A DNA stretch of 64,000 nucleotides from Aculops lycopersici. Lineage: Eukaryota > Arthropoda > Arachnida > Trombidiformes > Eriophyidae. Positions 63,353 through 64,000 of this stretch are shown piece by piece. Numbering within the stretch: position 1 is the stretch's first letter; every line of letters starts with the position of its first letter. The notes beneath the pieces are model-generated. The model did not search any database, was not told where the DNA came from, and saw nothing but the letters and a program-made list of their open reading frames with translations. Location of the stretch: assembly GCA_015350385.1 (NCBI GenBank), contig WNKI01000001.1, positions 6,032,087 through 6,096,086 on the forward strand, read 5' to 3'. Made by a program: the position numbers and the translations under genes.

Positions 63353-64000
63353 CTACTTGGAGTACTCAGATGCGAAGTACTCGCTTGCCTTCTTTGGATT
63401 GATGGTCTTGGATTTTGGTTTCCAGTCAGCTGGGCAAACTTCACCATGTTCGTCTGCAAATTGGAAAGCATTTATGAGTCTCAAGGTTTCATCAACACTC
63501 CTTCCAACGGGCAAATCGTTGATTGTAATCTGTCTTATAACACCCTTTGTGTCAATGATATACAAAGCCCTTAACGCAACATCCTCATTCTTTGTTAAGC
63601 AACCGTAATCTGCTGATATCTTCTTCTTCAAGTCCGATAATATTGGCAGCTTTGTCTCTGTGCCTAAACCTCCATTCCTTCTTGGAGTATTTACCCAGGC
63701 TAGATGCGAGAAGTGTGAGTCGACTGATACCGCAACCACTTCGGCATTTAGAGCCTTGAATTCGTCGGCCCTATCATTGAACGCAATGACCTCGGTCGGA
63801 CAGACGAAGGTGAAGTCCAACGGATAGAAGAATAGTACCAAGTACTTGCCTGCGAAGTCCTTAAGGCTGATATCTTTGAATTGACCATTCACAACAGCCG
63901 TACCCTTGAAGTCTGGTGCGGGGCATTGAACTTGAGCATGATGCCAAGCTCTTTGTGTCACGGGTAGGCAGTTTCCCGAAGCCCTATAGAGGAGACTACG
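63353..64000 (-). CDS. Prdx3: Mitochondrial 2-Cys peroxiredoxin (Prx3-like), 5' end beyond window
   Basis: Open to the right edge; 215 residues are visible plus a TAG stop. The first visible residues, [13 protein letters not shown], are basic, hydroxylated and non-acidic, as in a mitochondrial presequence. The peroxiredoxin body follows. The peroxidatic cysteine is in [12 protein letters not shown] (visible residue 67, with the P-x3-T-x2-C motif) and the resolving cysteine in HGEVCPADW (189). The GGLG motif and a C-terminal YF motif (SEYFASEY), which make typical 2-Cys enzymes sensitive to hyperoxidation, are both present. Family role: thioredoxin-dependent reduction of hydrogen peroxide in the mitochondrial matrix. 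An apparent start at 63961 is a GTG (Val) and is not used. No intron is visible in the part shown. Confidence 0.93.
   Translation of the reverse strand, partial: RSLLYRASGNCLPVTQRAWHHAQVQCPAPDFKGTAVVNGQFKDISLKDFAGKYLVLFFYPLDFTFVCPTEVIAFNDRADEFKALNAEVVAVSVDSHFSHLAWVNTPRRNGGLGTETKLPILSDLKKKISADYGCLTKNEDVALRALYIIDTKGVIRQITINDLPVGRSVDETLRLINAFQFADEHGEVCPADWKPKSKTINPKKASEYFASEYSK

Overview
This is a eukaryotic, almost certainly metazoan, window. It has multi-exon genes with GT-AG introns, long microsatellites, no bacterial-style operons, and animal gene families: a neuropeptide-type GPCR, a RIM/Fife-type PDZ protein, a TBC1D1/TBC1D4 (pollux) RabGAP, a C2H2 zinc-finger protein, an S1 protease and a mitochondrial peroxiredoxin. 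The myosuppressin/sex-peptide-receptor-like GPCR and very Q/N/H-rich proteins in giant exons suggest an ecdysozoan. A small arthropod such as a mite is possible, but the species cannot be fixed from the sequence. Two runs of N (22744-22763 and 34582-35037) are assembly gaps inside repeats.

Layout: 1-14716 is noncoding DNA rich in microsatellites, TAGC-type palindromes and ETS-like CCGGAAGT motifs. 15340-30245 (+) is a five-exon class A GPCR gene; the exons join in frame to 1334 codons. Introns 1-3 are each 3.4-3.8 kb and intron 4 is 120 bp. Two directly repeated copies (about 872 bp, no indels, about 98% identical) lie in intron 3 and just beyond the stop codon. 31513-32514 (-) is an intronless secreted S1-type protease. 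35525-41391 (-) is a two-exon, 1915-residue protein with five C2H2 fingers at its C-terminal end. 41392-47051 is noncoding. 47052-53861 (+) is a six-exon, 2077-residue RIM/Piccolo/Fife-like protein with a PDZ domain but no visible zinc finger or C2 domain. 55804-63247 (+) is a two-exon, 2299-residue TBC1D1/4-type RabGAP. 63353-64000 (-) is the 3' part of a mitochondrial 2-Cys peroxiredoxin running off the right edge, convergent with the RabGAP gene and only about 105 bp from it, stop to stop.

There is no sign that these genes form one pathway. Two of them (the RIM-like protein and the TBC1D1/4 protein) belong to Rab-linked vesicle-traffic families, and the GPCR is a neuropeptide-type receptor; that proximity may be coincidental. 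Shared oddities are very large exons and huge low-complexity insertions (Q, N, H, S/T) in otherwise conserved architectures. Exon joins were made by hand from splice consensus, reading frame and family similarity. Every joined CDS has a length divisible by three, which supports the models.
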